From assembly GCF_904846175.1 (NCBI RefSeq), contig NZ_CAJGZM010000003.1:124001-188000 (forward strand): DNA of 64,000 nucleotides, given 5' to 3'. Shown piece after piece: positions 17,448 to 26,318 of this stretch. Position 1 is the first letter of the stretch. Every line of letters starts with the position of its first letter. Under the pieces are notes generated by a model. The model made no database searches. It was not told where the DNA came from and saw only the letters and a program-made list of their open reading frames with translations. The position numbers and the translations under genes are program-made. The stretch is from Psychrobacter immobilis (GTDB lineage Bacteria; Pseudomonadota; Gammaproteobacteria; Pseudomonadales; Moraxellaceae).

Positions 17448-19025
17448 ATGATAGATCAAAGTTTATTAGATGCAGTCAAAAGCTACAGTGAAAACATGAC
17501 CCGTCCAATTACATTTGTATTGGGTAGCGGAGAACATAGCAAGCGTGCTGAGCTGATTGATTTTTTGACCAAAATTGCAGGGACTACGGATAAAATTAAT
17601 TTTGATAGTACAGCTACCGATGACAGCTTACCAAGCCCGATTAGTTTTAAAGTGATCAGTCATATCGATGATGTATTGACCGATACTGGTATTGTGTTTA
17701 GCGGTATCCCTGGTGGTCATGAATTTACGTCTCTGATTTTGGCGATCTTGCAAGCCGGTGGTCATACGTTAAAACTAGATGAAGGCATTCAAAAGCTGAT
17801 AAAGCGCTTTAATAAACCGCTGCAGTTTCAAACCTATGTCTCACTCTCTTGCCACAGTTGCCCAGAAGTTGTGCAAGCACTGAACCAATTCGCGCTGTTA
17901 AACGATGACATCAGCAATGAGATGATCGATGGTGCATTATTCCAAGAGCAAGTAGAAGCGAATAACATCCAAGGCGTACCAGCAGTGTTTTTAAACGGTA
18001 AGCCGTTTGCTAATGGTCTGATTGACACGGCTAAATTGATTGAGAAATTACAAGAGCAATTCCCTGATTTATTAGCAGAAGCTGATGACGATGCTGAACA
18101 GTTAGAGCAGCAAGATGTGACGATTATTGGTGCAGGTCCCGCTGGCGTTGCGGCAGCGATTTACACGGCGCGTAAAGGTCTTAAAGTCACTATGGTCGCT
18201 GACCGTATTGGCGGGCAAGTCAAAGATACACAAGATATCGAAAACTTAATCTCTGTACCTTTAACGACCGGTAGTGAGCTGTCGGCGAACTTTGAAAAGC
18301 ATTTGCGCGAATATGATATTACGCTCAAAGAACATGTCAGCGTCAAAGAAATTAGTGAAACTGAAGATGAAAACTATCGTATTCATCTGAATACCGGTGA
18401 GACGTTTGAGACGCGCAGTATTATCTTAGCGACCGGTGCCCAGTGGCGTAAACTTGGTGTCCCAGGTGAAGATGAAAACGTCGGTAAAGGCGTTGCTTAC
18501 TGTGCGCACTGTGATGGTCCTTTCTTTAAAGGTAAAGACATCTCTGTCATCGGTGGCGGTAACTCCGGTATTGAGGCGGCGTTAGACTTGGCAGGTATTG
18601 TGAAGCATGTAACCGTCCTTGAATTTGCCGATGATTTAAAAGCCGACCAAGTATTGATTAATAAAGCCAAAGAAAAAGCAAATATTGATATCATTACCAG
18701 TGCTGCAACCCAAGAGATTAAAGCGAATGATGGTAAAGTGACATCTATCGTTTATCAAGACCGTAGCAGTAGTGAGACCAAAGAGCTTGATGTTTCAGCA
18801 GTGTTTGTGCAGATTGGTTTGGTGCCGAATACTGCGTTTGTCAAAGGCTTTGTCGATTTAAACCGCTTTGGTGAGATTGAGATTGACGAGCGCTGCCGCA
18901 CCGATCGCAAAGGTATCTTTGCTTGTGGTGATGTCACGACCGTACCATTTAAGCAAATTAATATTGCGATGGGCGAAGGTTCAAAAGCGGCATTATCAGC
19001 GTTTGAATATTTGGTGATGCAGTAA
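17448..19025 (+). CDS. ahpF: Alkyl hydroperoxide reductase subunit F
   Basis: Flavoprotein disulfide reductase that passes electrons from NAD(P)H to AhpC. The N-terminal double thioredoxin fold has the CxxC pair C135-C138 (CHSC). The thioredoxin-reductase-like part starts with the FAD motif VTIIGAGPAGVAAA near residue 224 and has the active-site pair C352-C355 (CAHC), then the NAD(P)H motif VIGGGNSG. Length 525 is normal. TGAGGA precedes the start. Likely OxyR-regulated like ahpC. Confidence 0.97.
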   Translation: MIDQSLLDAVKSYSENMTRPITFVLGSGEHSKRAELIDFLTKIAGTTDKINFDSTATDDSLPSPISFKVISHIDDVLTDTGIVFSGIPGGHEFTSLILAILQAGGHTLKLDEGIQKLIKRFNKPLQFQTYVSLSCHSCPEVVQALNQFALLNDDISNEMIDGALFQEQVEANNIQGVPAVFLNGKPFANGLIDTAKLIEKLQEQFPDLLAEADDDAEQLEQQDVTIIGAGPAGVAAAIYTARKGLKVTMVADRIGGQVKDTQDIENLISVPLTTGSELSANFEKHLREYDITLKEHVSVKEISETEDENYRIHLNTGETFETRSIILATGAQWRKLGVPGEDENVGKGVAYCAHCDGPFFKGKDISVIGGGNSGIEAALDLAGIVKHVTVLEFADDLKADQVLINKAKEKANIDIITSAATQEIKANDGKVTSIVYQDRSSSETKELDVSAVFVQIGLVPNTAFVKGFVDLNRFGEIEIDERCRTDRKGIFACGDVTTVPFKQINIAMGEGSKAALSAFEYLVMQ

Positions 19026-19050
19026 GTTATTTAGCTTTTACCAAAGTCTT

Positions 19051-19091
19051 ACACCCCTAAAGTCTACTATGGTTTTAGGGGTGTTTTTTTT
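19051..19091 (+). terminator. Intrinsic terminator after ahpF
   Basis: ACACCCCTAAA pairs with TTTAGGGGTGT, followed by eight or more T. Confidence 0.9.
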
Positions 19092-19107
19092 GCGTACTGG
19101 TTAAGGT

Positions 19108-19860
19108 TTAACCTGCCAATACACCAGCTACCGAGAGTAATTCACCCGCTTCATCTTCTTTAATAACGCGTTTCTCTTTTAAAGCTGACTCGATCCAAGC
19201 ATGTAGATGAGTATTGTTTAACATCGTCTCACAATAATGTTTGGTTATTGGTTTTAATGGTATGCCCGAGGCATCCGCATAAGTCTGCAAGCGTAGAACT
19301 ACAGGGGCGAAAAAAGTATCGGCAGCTGTGAATGCACCAAACAGATAGCTGTCTTTTGGACGATTTTTTAAACAATCTGCAAATATATTTTCTATACGAG
19401 CGATATCTTTTAAGCATGCAGCGCTTGGTTGTATTTTCGATTTAGCTCGAATGTTCATCGGCATCTCACTACGAATCCCCATCAGACCTGAATGCATCTC
19501 AGCGACGATGCTTTGGCAATAAGCGCTATTTATTCTGTTACTGGTATTATTCTTAGTATTAGACTTACTCAGTCCTGTCCAAACATCTAACTCTGTCAAA
19601 TAATCATTGGCGTGAATGGCAATCGCTAAGGTATCCCAGACCGTGACTTTATCGCTGTTATTATCGTTGTCTTGACCATAAACCAAAACTGGTACTTTGC
19701 CGGTTGGCGCATGCTCATTAAGAAGGGCTGTCGCTGATGGATGAAACAGCTCAATCAGTTGCTCATCAAAATCAATGTTAAATGCCTTGAGTAGTAGCCA
19801 AGCTCGCAATGACCACGACGAATAATTTTTATTGCCGATGATGAGTAGCGGTTTTTGCAT
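19108..19860 (-). CDS. Glutathione S-transferase family protein
   Basis: 250-residue protein. N-terminal thioredoxin fold begins KPLLIIGNKNYSSWSLRAWLLLK; the Ser-rich turn (SSWS) is the usual glutathione-contacting site. The segment GKVPVLV holds the cis-Pro. The C-terminal helical domain starts near 95-120 and contains an Asn-rich insert (about 104-118). It resembles the group of GSTs with the NKNYSSWSLR start found in many proteobacteria. Neighbours are thiol and peroxide defence genes. Confidence 0.88.
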   Translation of the reverse strand: MQKPLLIIGNKNYSSWSLRAWLLLKAFNIDFDEQLIELFHPSATALLNEHAPTGKVPVLVYGQDNDNNSDKVTVWDTLAIAIHANDYLTELDVWTGLSKSNTKNNTSNRINSAYCQSIVAEMHSGLMGIRSEMPMNIRAKSKIQPSAACLKDIARIENIFADCLKNRPKDSYLFGAFTAADTFFAPVVLRLQTYADASGIPLKPITKHYCETMLNNTHLHAWIESALKEKRVIKEDEAGELLSVAGVLAG

Positions 19861-19947
19861 TATAAATTCCTATCAAGCGGTATCAGTAGGATTTTATTAT
19901 GTCTTTAATATTGAGTAATAACCAGTCTATAGTTGAGTAATGTGTAA

Positions 19948-19982
19948 AAAAAAGCCCATCCAAAATCTGGACGGGCGTTTTT
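19948..19982 (-). terminator. Terminator after first DUF442 gene
   Basis: GCCCATCC pairs with GGACGGGC (one mismatch) around AAAATCT; flanked by A-run on the left and T-run on the right, so it could serve both the DUF442 gene and, in the other direction, read-through. Confidence 0.75.
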
Positions 19983-20009
19983 GAAGCAGTAGCAATTATA
20001 TTTAAATTA

Positions 20010-20342
20010 TTAATCGTCTAATAAATCCATACGCTTTGCCGCTTCATAAATACCTGTTGAGCGGTTACCGGTACGGCAAAAAATCAGCATTGGCTGCTCA
20101 GCTTGGTTAAAAAAATCAGCAAACTCTTCAACATGGTTTTGATTGAGCTCACTACCAGCAAAAGACACTTCTTTATAAGCAAGTCCTGCTTTTTTAGCGG
20201 CAGCTTCAATCTCGGCGCTAGTCGGTTGGTTTGGTTCTTCACCATCTGGACGGTTGTTAATAATGGTTTTAAAACCATTTTCAGCAATCATAGGTACTTG
20301 GTCAGGGGTGATTTGTCCGGTAATACTAACTTGATGGCTCAT
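20010..20342 (-). CDS. DUF442/TIGR01244 phosphatase-fold protein (Blh N-domain-like)
   Basis: 110-residue standalone domain of the DUF442 family (protein tyrosine phosphatase-like fold). The catalytic-like loop is CRTGNRS (Cys, then Arg five on), preceded by PMLIF. The motif NNRPDGEEPNQP is the family signature. In other bacteria this domain is fused to a persulfide dioxygenase in Blh proteins and is proposed to act as a sulfurtransferase. Here it lies 3 kb from a Blh-type dioxygenase (23389). AAGGAG precedes the ATG. Confidence 0.88.
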   Translation of the reverse strand: MSHQVSITGQITPDQVPMIAENGFKTIINNRPDGEEPNQPTSAEIEAAAKKAGLAYKEVSFAGSELNQNHVEEFADFFNQAEQPMLIFCRTGNRSTGIYEAAKRMDLLDD

Positions 20343-20423
20343 AAGAGCTCCTTGTTATTTTTTAGCGTAAAAATGAAACTTTTGCGCTTGGATTAAAATA
20401 TTTCAATAAAGCATATCTGCTCT

Positions 20424-20750
20424 CTACAACAAGCCTTGCATCAGCGCACTCTGATACAGTAATTTGGCGCGTGCACCCGTTCCGCAAAACATCAGGATGG
20501 GTTTGGGCATGGTGCGATAAAAAGCTGCAAACTGCTCGACAGTCGCCATGCTTAAACGCTCATCATCAAACGGTAAATGCTGATATGTGAGGTTGGCCTT
20601 TGCCGTCGCATGGGTAAAGTCACAGCTATTGGGCTGCGTCTCTGTCTCAGCGTCAGGTCGAATATTGAGCACAGAGCGGTAACCAAGCTCGGCAATCTTG
20701 ACGCATTGGCTTGGGTAAATTTGCTTATAAATGGTTAAATCATCGGTCAT
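20424..20750 (-). CDS. Second DUF442 phosphatase-fold protein
   Basis: 108-residue paralogue of the downstream gene. The loop is CGTGARA: Cys and Arg are kept, while neighbouring positions differ. The NIRPDAETETQP segment replaces the NNRPDGEEPNQP signature. The two proteins likely arose by duplication and diverged. It has an extra pair of cysteines (Cys16, and Cys in NSCDF). The start lacks a clear ribosome site. Probable role in sulfane sulfur handling by context only. Confidence 0.82.
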   Translation of the reverse strand: MTDDLTIYKQIYPSQCVKIAELGYRSVLNIRPDAETETQPNSCDFTHATAKANLTYQHLPFDDERLSMATVEQFAAFYRTMPKPILMFCGTGARAKLLYQSALMQGLL

Positions 20751-20935
20751 AAGTTTTTCGGTCGCATATATTAAATGGCGTTAGATTTTCTGATGTTTCT
20801 AGAGACGGTAAGTTTTAAATCTAATAGTAATTTAGCATAACACAGCTTTTATCATATCTCTGTTTTGTCACTGACAATAACGGTCATTAATGATTTGACA
20901 TAGTGTGACATAGGATGGATACGTGCAGGGCGTTG

Positions 20936-22645
20936 TCAGACATCCTTAAGCGCATTGACCGCATCCATGGTACTTAAATAAACGTGCCCTGATAGATGGG
21001 TAATGACCGGTGTATGCTCAATGATGTCCATCACCGGTCCCTTGATAAAGCTAAAGCTTAAGTGCTTTTTTTGATTCAATAGCTCTTGATTGAGGCTGAT
21101 AAGCATCTCTTGTCCGGTCAAATCAATATGATTGACCGCTGACATAATCAAGATAATCTCATGCGCTTCAGGATATTGCTGCGTCGCTTGTATGACCCTG
21201 CGATGCACGGATTCACTATTGCCAAAAAACAAGCTTTCATCAATACGCAGCATCAATAAATTGCTAAAGGTCACCACATCATGACGATTGATGTTGCGAA
21301 AGTGTCCTGTGCCCGCTAGCTGACCAACGACGGCGACATGTGGTTTGCTTGATTGCCAAATTAGGCTGGCAAACGACACCATCAAACCGATGACCAAGCC
21401 AGTATTTAACCCAAATATCAGCACACCGATAAATGCAGCCAGAAAACTGGCCGCATCTAAGCGGTCGCGTTGCCATGCTGACTTTAAAGTCGCCATATCA
21501 ATGAGACCGACAATCGATGCCATGATGGTCGCGCCCAGTAGAGCATAGGGCAGAGGTGCTAATAAATTGCCAAAAGCGATTAACGCTGCAATCATGACCA
21601 GTATCGTCACTAAACTTGCGACCGGTGTTTTGGCACCTGAGTCAGCATTCATTGCAGTACGTGAAAAACCGCCAGCGACCGTAAAACTTTGAAAAAAGCC
21701 GCCCGCCATATTGGCCAGCCCCAAACCAGTAAGCTCACGATTGGCATCAAAGGTCTCACCGCGCAGGCGTGCATAATTGCTGGCAACTGAACTGCTTGAG
21801 ACAAAGATAATCAATGCCATTAAACCTGCGCTCGGTAATAGGTTGAGCGCTTCATGAAAATCTGGCACGTATGGTAGGGTAAAAGTAGGCAGACCCTGCG
21901 GAATAGTACCAATCGTTGCCACGCCGTTTGTTGTCCAATGTAAGCTCATGCTTAACACGATGGCAATAGCAAGTAAAATGAGCGGAAATAGACGCTCAGC
22001 CCATTTGGCATAAGAGGCCGATAACCAAGAGCGCCACACCCATTTACTTGCATAACGATTGGCAAACAACAGCGTAAAAGCAATAACACCGATAACCAAG
22101 GTTAGTGGATGCAGCTGGCGGGCATACACCTGCATACTCGATAAATAACCTATGAGGCCATTACCTGCAATAGGAATGCCCGTCAGATACTTAAGCTGAC
22201 TGACAAAAATCAGTACCGCCGCGCCACTGATGAAACCTGCAGATACGCCGCGACTGATAAACTGCATAATCCAGCCAAGCTTAAGCCGACCTGCCAGCCA
22301 TAACATCGTCCCTACCATCAATGACAATAAACTTGCCATTAATATATATTGCTGCGTACCCTCATTGGCATAAGGATGCAAACTACTTGCCGTCATAATC
22401 GCAGTGATGGCGACGGGCCCTACAGCTTGCACATTACTTGAGCCTATCCACGCATACACCAGCACGGGTACGATAGCCGCATAGAGTCCATAGACAGGCG
22501 GCAATCCTGCTAGCACCGCATAACCTAAGCTTTGCGGAATGACGAGCACCCCAACGACCAAGCCCGCGATGACGTCAGTCGGCAGGGCAGACAGCTGATA
22601 CTGACGTAACCAAGCAGGAATCAGACGAGTAGCGATAGAAGGCAT
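20936..22645 (-). CDS. SulP-family inorganic anion transporter with STAS domain
   Basis: 569-residue inner-membrane transporter, probably sulfate or a related anion (bicarbonate also possible). Many transmembrane helices cover about residues 20-420, with the SulP signature LPPVYGLYAAIVPVLVYAWIGSS. The cytoplasmic STAS domain covers about 435-550 (VTFSNLLMLRIDESLFFGN). Position between DUF442 and BigR-like genes suggests a role in the export or import of sulfur oxyanions produced by persulfide oxidation; that is inference. No good ribosome site at the ATG. Confidence 0.9.
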   Translation of the reverse strand: MPSIATRLIPAWLRQYQLSALPTDVIAGLVVGVLVIPQSLGYAVLAGLPPVYGLYAAIVPVLVYAWIGSSNVQAVGPVAITAIMTASSLHPYANEGTQQYILMASLLSLMVGTMLWLAGRLKLGWIMQFISRGVSAGFISGAAVLIFVSQLKYLTGIPIAGNGLIGYLSSMQVYARQLHPLTLVIGVIAFTLLFANRYASKWVWRSWLSASYAKWAERLFPLILLAIAIVLSMSLHWTTNGVATIGTIPQGLPTFTLPYVPDFHEALNLLPSAGLMALIIFVSSSSVASNYARLRGETFDANRELTGLGLANMAGGFFQSFTVAGGFSRTAMNADSGAKTPVASLVTILVMIAALIAFGNLLAPLPYALLGATIMASIVGLIDMATLKSAWQRDRLDAASFLAAFIGVLIFGLNTGLVIGLMVSFASLIWQSSKPHVAVVGQLAGTGHFRNINRHDVVTFSNLLMLRIDESLFFGNSESVHRRVIQATQQYPEAHEIILIMSAVNHIDLTGQEMLISLNQELLNQKKHLSFSFIKGPVMDIIEHTPVITHLSGHVYLSTMDAVNALKDV

Positions 22646-22701
22646 AGCAATATGTCATCACAATAAAGAAAGTTAAAGACAATTAGAAACTAAATGACCA
22701 G

Positions 22702-23073
22702 TTAGGCGTCTGTTTTGGCACAAAAGCGTTCATACAATAACTGTAGTACCGATAATGCATCATCGCTTGCGATACTATAATAGATTTGCTTACCCTCGCG
22801 GCGGGTCGTCACCAACTCGTCTTTACGCAGGATACCTAGCTGCTGCGATAAACTTGGCTGACCGACACCGACCAAGGACTCAAGCTCACTGACACAGTAC
22901 TCACCTTGGGTCAGCTGACATAAGAGTAATAAGCGATCAGGATGCGAGAGCGATTTCAATAACTGGCTAGCTTGCAAGGAGGCTTGTTGCATTTGCTCAG
23001 CAAGGTCTTTGGGCACAAAGTCTGCTACGTTGGCAGATACAAGCGTGCCAGTGGGATTGCTAGTTGTGCTCAA
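22702..23073 (-). CDS. bigR: ArsR-family regulator, BigR/SqrR-like
   Basis: Winged-helix repressor of 123 residues. Cysteines at 52 (LLLLCQL), 60 and 118 (YERFCAK); C52 and C118 fit the pair that forms a tetrasulfide in BigR/SqrR reactive-sulfur sensors. DNA-recognition helix in VGQPSLSQQLGILR. The start is uncertain: TTG 23073 has no ribosome site nearby, while a CTG at 23094 lies 6 nt after a perfect AAGGAG. It is divergent from the persulfide dioxygenase gene, the expected target. Symbol is by inference. Confidence 0.85.
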   Translation of the reverse strand: MSTTSNPTGTLVSANVADFVPKDLAEQMQQASLQASQLLKSLSHPDRLLLLCQLTQGEYCVSELESLVGVGQPSLSQQLGILRKDELVTTRREGKQIYYSIASDDALSVLQLLYERFCAKTDA

Positions 23074-23181
23074 TGCTGAAGTTGAAGTAGTCAGAGCGAG
23101 CTCCTTATGAATGATATAGATAGAAAATGCAGAGTTTATAGATAAGAGTTGGTTATATATAGTTAATTATCAATGATATCG

Positions 23182-23246
23182 CAATTTATAGCAAGTTATC
23201 ATTATTTACATTATATAAATTGATAAATTGTATGATGATTGCTATA
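23182..23246. promoter_or_regulatory. Nested inverted repeats between bigR-like and dioxygenase genes
   Basis: CAATTTATA (23182-23190) is repeated inverted as TATAAATTG (23214-23222). TATAGCAA (23187-23194) is repeated inverted as TTGCTATA (23239-23246). Both pairs are perfect. The region is AT-rich and is the natural place for the regulator's operator. AT-richness raises the chance of coincidence. Confidence 0.5.
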
Positions 23247-23388
23247 GTGGTTGGTAGTGATAGATAGAAGTATAGGTAGCACCTAGAAGCAAATATTCTA
23301 AATAGAGGCAAATGCTATAAATTAGCGCCTATTATACGGAACAATACCTTAAAAATTAAAACATTCATATAAAAGTAAAGAGGTAGCC

Positions 23389-24255
23389 ATGCAAGTTCAT
23401 TCTTTCTTACATAGCGACACAGAGACTTACACCCATGTACTCGCAGATGTGCAGCAGCAAGTGTGTGCGATCATTGATCCTGTACTAGATTTTGATGCCA
23501 AATCAGGGCGTACGGATACGGCTAGTGTCGATGAAGTGATAGCATTCGTTCGTGAGCAGGGTTGGGAGCTGGTTTACATTATAGAAACCCATGCTCATGC
23601 CGATCATATATCTGCTGCTATTCATGTAAAAAATGAGCTTGGCGGTAAACTGGTCATCGGGCAACATATCACCGAAGTGCAAAAAATATTTAAGCAAATC
23701 TTTAACTTTGATAGCAGCTTCCGTACCGATGCCAGTCAGTTTGATATCTTGACCGACGATGGCGAAACTTTGACGCTTGGCGGCATTACGATCACTGCCA
23801 TGTATGTGCCCGGTCACACCCGTGCAGATATGGCGTATCTTGCCGCTGACGATGAAAAAACCGTGGTCTTTGTCGGTGATACGCTCTTTGCTCCCGATGT
23901 CGGTACGGCGCGCTGTGACTTTCCGGGAGGGGACGCTAAAACCTTATATCAGTCTATCCAAAAACTGCTGGCACTCCCTGATGAAACCATCATGTATTTA
24001 TGCCATGACTATCCGAGTCAAGGTCGCAAGCATTGCCCAACCACGACGGTAGCAGCGCAAAAGATTGGTAATATCCATGTCAAAGAGGGCATCAATGAAG
24101 CGGAGTTTGTCAAGATGCGCGAGCGCCGCGATGCTAATCTAGAGATGCCGCGCTTGATTATCCCTTCAGTACAACTTAATATTGATGCTGGTCATTTCCC
24201 CAAGCCTGAAGACAATGGCACGCGCTATTTAAAAGTACCGATTAATACGCTTTAA
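23389..24255 (+). CDS. Persulfide dioxygenase, Blh/ETHE1-like MBL fold
   Basis: Probably oxidises glutathione persulfide to sulfite in the cytoplasm. MBL motif HAHADH (H68, H70, D72, H73), PGHTRAD for the next His, FVGDTLFAPDVGTARCDFPGGDA for the Asp and family signature, and the late LCHDYPSQGR block; a mononuclear iron site is expected as in ETHE1. The C-terminal MPRLIIPSVQLNIDAGHFP is typical of Blh-type (type II) enzymes. 288 residues; unlike Blh it lacks the fused DUF442 domain, which occurs as two separate genes nearby. Good AAGAGG ribosome site. Confidence 0.92.
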   Translation: MQVHSFLHSDTETYTHVLADVQQQVCAIIDPVLDFDAKSGRTDTASVDEVIAFVREQGWELVYIIETHAHADHISAAIHVKNELGGKLVIGQHITEVQKIFKQIFNFDSSFRTDASQFDILTDDGETLTLGGITITAMYVPGHTRADMAYLAADDEKTVVFVGDTLFAPDVGTARCDFPGGDAKTLYQSIQKLLALPDETIMYLCHDYPSQGRKHCPTTTVAAQKIGNIHVKEGINEAEFVKMRERRDANLEMPRLIIPSVQLNIDAGHFPKPEDNGTRYLKVPINTL

Positions 24256-24445
24256 GCACCAATTATATTTTAACAAAATGAAAAAAAACTGTTAAGAAGT
24301 AAGTATAGCTAAGCAAAAAGTTACGCAAGCACAATACGAGCAGCGGCCATTATAATGCTAATCATGTAACATGAGATGAGAAATATGGTGAGATAAAAAG
24401 ATGGCTGTTTTTTAGGATCAATTAATAATAGCTAAGGATTTAGCC

Positions 24446-24628
24446 ATGGAAATTAACGTCGGCAGTACTGAACGTTTACTACGTATTATCGTTGGTGTCG
24501 TCATTATCGGCTTGGGGCTTTATTTCCAAAGTTGGTGGGGCGTAGTCGGTCTAATTCCCTTTCTAACTGGGCTATTCCGTTTTTGTCCGTTATATAAAAT
24601 GCTTGGGATGAACACGTGTAAGCGCTAA
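24446..24628 (+). CDS. DUF2892 small membrane protein
   Basis: 60 residues with the DUF2892 pattern MEINVGSTERLLRIIVGVVIIGLGLYFQSWWG and ending FRFCPLYKMLGMNTCK. Two transmembrane helices. The two cysteines match the family. DUF2892 often sits with or is fused to rhodanese and persulfide genes, as in YgaP. Consistent with co-regulation by the BigR-like repressor. TAAGGA upstream. Confidence 0.9.
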   Translation: MEINVGSTERLLRIIVGVVIIGLGLYFQSWWGVVGLIPFLTGLFRFCPLYKMLGMNTCKR

Positions 24629-24728
24629 ATAATGCTTAATTTTTATCTTAACAATGAATAAATATTAAGCATGGGTGCTTTGCTAAGACGAGTGCCAATT
24701 CCAGTGCTAATGATAAAGGAGCTCTATA

Positions 24729-25166
24729 ATGAGTGAGCAAAACTCTCATCTGGTCTGCCCCCATTGTCAGGCAACCAATCGTATACCTGCAGCACGGCTG
24801 AATGCGGCACCAAACTGCGGCAAATGCGGTCAGCCATTATTAACGGCTAGTCCGCATGAACTAAATACCCAAACGGTCAATAAGCTTATTCAAAAGAATG
24901 AGGTATTGACGATCGTTGATTTTTGGGCGAGTTGGTGTCAGCCGTGTTTGATGATGGCACCACAGTTTAAAGCCGCGGCCAAGCAGTTGCCGCAAGTGGT
25001 TTTTGGTAAAATACAAACCGATAAATACGAGCAAGCGGCGGCACCTTATAATATTCGTAGCTTACCGACGATGGTGGCCTTTAAAAATGGCAAAGAAATC
25101 GCGCGCCAATCTGGTGCGTTACCTAGCGATCAAATTGTGCAATGGGTGAGAAGCTTAAATTTATAA
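24729..25166 (+). CDS. trxC: Thioredoxin 2 with zinc finger
   Basis: 145-residue cytoplasmic thioredoxin. N-terminal zinc site from four cysteines (10, 13, 30, 33). Active site WCQPC (C70, C73) has Gln in place of the usual Gly; this tends to alter redox potential, but the effect here is unknown. cis-Pro in SLPTMVAF. AAAGGAG precedes the start. In E. coli trxC belongs to the OxyR regulon; its location in this redox block fits. Confidence 0.93.
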   Translation: MSEQNSHLVCPHCQATNRIPAARLNAAPNCGKCGQPLLTASPHELNTQTVNKLIQKNEVLTIVDFWASWCQPCLMMAPQFKAAAKQLPQVVFGKIQTDKYEQAAAPYNIRSLPTMVAFKNGKEIARQSGALPSDQIVQWVRSLNL

Positions 25167-25201
25167 GCTTTGATTGAGCTTTTACTGCTGATTATTAGAT
25201 A

Positions 25202-25240
25202 TAAAAAAGCCAATATGCTTATCGCGTATTGGCTTTTTTA
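25202..25240. terminator. Bidirectional terminator between trxC and J-protein gene
   Basis: AAAGCCAATA pairs with TATTGGCTTT around an 11-nt loop, with A- and T-runs on either side. Confidence 0.9.
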
Positions 25241-25286
25241 ACTTTACAGTTTTATTAAAAATAAAAGCTTATTTATCGAATATAAA

Positions 25287-25772
25287 CTAAAAATCATAGG
25301 TTAATAATAGAGCAATTAACATGAGTATTGCAGTCGTAACAACTAAGGCTATTAATATTTTAAATATCAAATCTGGTAGTTCTTTTATATTGGATTTTGT
25401 TGAATCAGGAATATTAGATGAAAATTCACGCAATTTTTCTTTAGCTGCACTAAGTGATATAGATTCTGGAATATTAATTACTACTACTTTATTTTGTCGT
25501 TTTAAACCATTATCTGCTCTAGCATAGTCATGTTTATCATTAGATTCACGTTCATATGTAGATAGTGATTTATCATATTTACTACGTGCTATAGGGTCAG
25601 ATAGTATCTTATATGACTCATTAAATTGTTGCATGATACGATCAGCATCTGGATGTTTATTCTTGTCCGGATGGTATTTCTGGGATAAAGACTTAAATGC
25701 AGCTCGTATGACTTCCGCAGAAGCATTTCTAGAAACCATTAAGGTATCGTAGTGCGTATGAAGGTTATTCAT
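25287..25772 (-). CDS. J-domain protein with C-terminal membrane anchor
   Basis: 161 residues. The J domain at about 3-68 includes the HPD motif in KYHPDKNKHP, needed to stimulate an Hsp70 partner. A charged middle region contains DKHDYARADNG and a VVVINIPESISLSAAKEKL helix. A single hydrophobic helix at about 135-158 (FKILIALVVTTAILMLIALLL) is at the very end, so the protein is likely tail-anchored with the J domain in the cytoplasm. Its sequence looks more AT-rich than its neighbours, which may indicate transfer. No strong ribosome site. Confidence 0.85.
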   Translation of the reverse strand: MNNLHTHYDTLMVSRNASAEVIRAAFKSLSQKYHPDKNKHPDADRIMQQFNESYKILSDPIARSKYDKSLSTYERESNDKHDYARADNGLKRQNKVVVINIPESISLSAAKEKLREFSSNIPDSTKSNIKELPDLIFKILIALVVTTAILMLIALLLTYDF

Positions 25773-25820
25773 TATTAGATAGTCTTATCAAGTTAATACG
25801 GCTTAATTAAGTATTAGTGA

Positions 25821-26222
25821 CTACTCACCATAAATCTTCACGCCATTGGCAAAGCTGCAACGTTGGATACGGGCAGACTGAATGATGGCATCACGCTCAC
25901 CATAAAGTCTTGATAATTTGGCATCACGCGCTTGAGTATTGTTGCTTTTACCAACGCCAAAGCTGATATTAGGCGAGATACCCCAGCGTCCAGCGGAAAC
26001 CCCAACGCCGACACCTGAGGCAGCTATGGTTGATTGCTCATTACGCGCCGCGTCGACATAGCGATTGACACGGTTATACTCTTGGCTCAGTGCTTGGCAG
26101 TCATAACTTTGGTAGGTGCTTGGTGGTACGTATTGCGGGGTAATATTACCCGTTGAGGCGCAGCCCGAGAGAGCAAAAACGCCAGCTGTTGCGAGTAGTG
26201 TTGCTGCAGTAAGAGTTTTCAT
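25821..26222 (-). CDS. Small lipoprotein, function unknown
   Basis: 133 residues with a clear lipobox LSGC (Cys21). The mature part has a YQSYDCQALSQEYNRVNRYVDAARNEQ helix, then a Gly/Val-rich segment and a C-terminal Cys (QRCSF). The pattern resembles small metabolite-transport or lipoprotein families of Moraxellaceae, but I cannot name it. GGAG precedes the ATG. Confidence 0.8.
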   Translation of the reverse strand: MKTLTAATLLATAGVFALSGCASTGNITPQYVPPSTYQSYDCQALSQEYNRVNRYVDAARNEQSTIAASGVGVGVSAGRWGISPNISFGVGKSNNTQARDAKLSRLYGERDAIIQSARIQRCSFANGVKIYGE

Positions 26223-26318
26223 AATGGCTCCATAAGGCGACGTTGAGAGGTTTATATTTATTTAAGATAGCAAAAAACCGTGAATTAAGATATTGAAAAA
26301 TATATCGTTTAGCACCGC

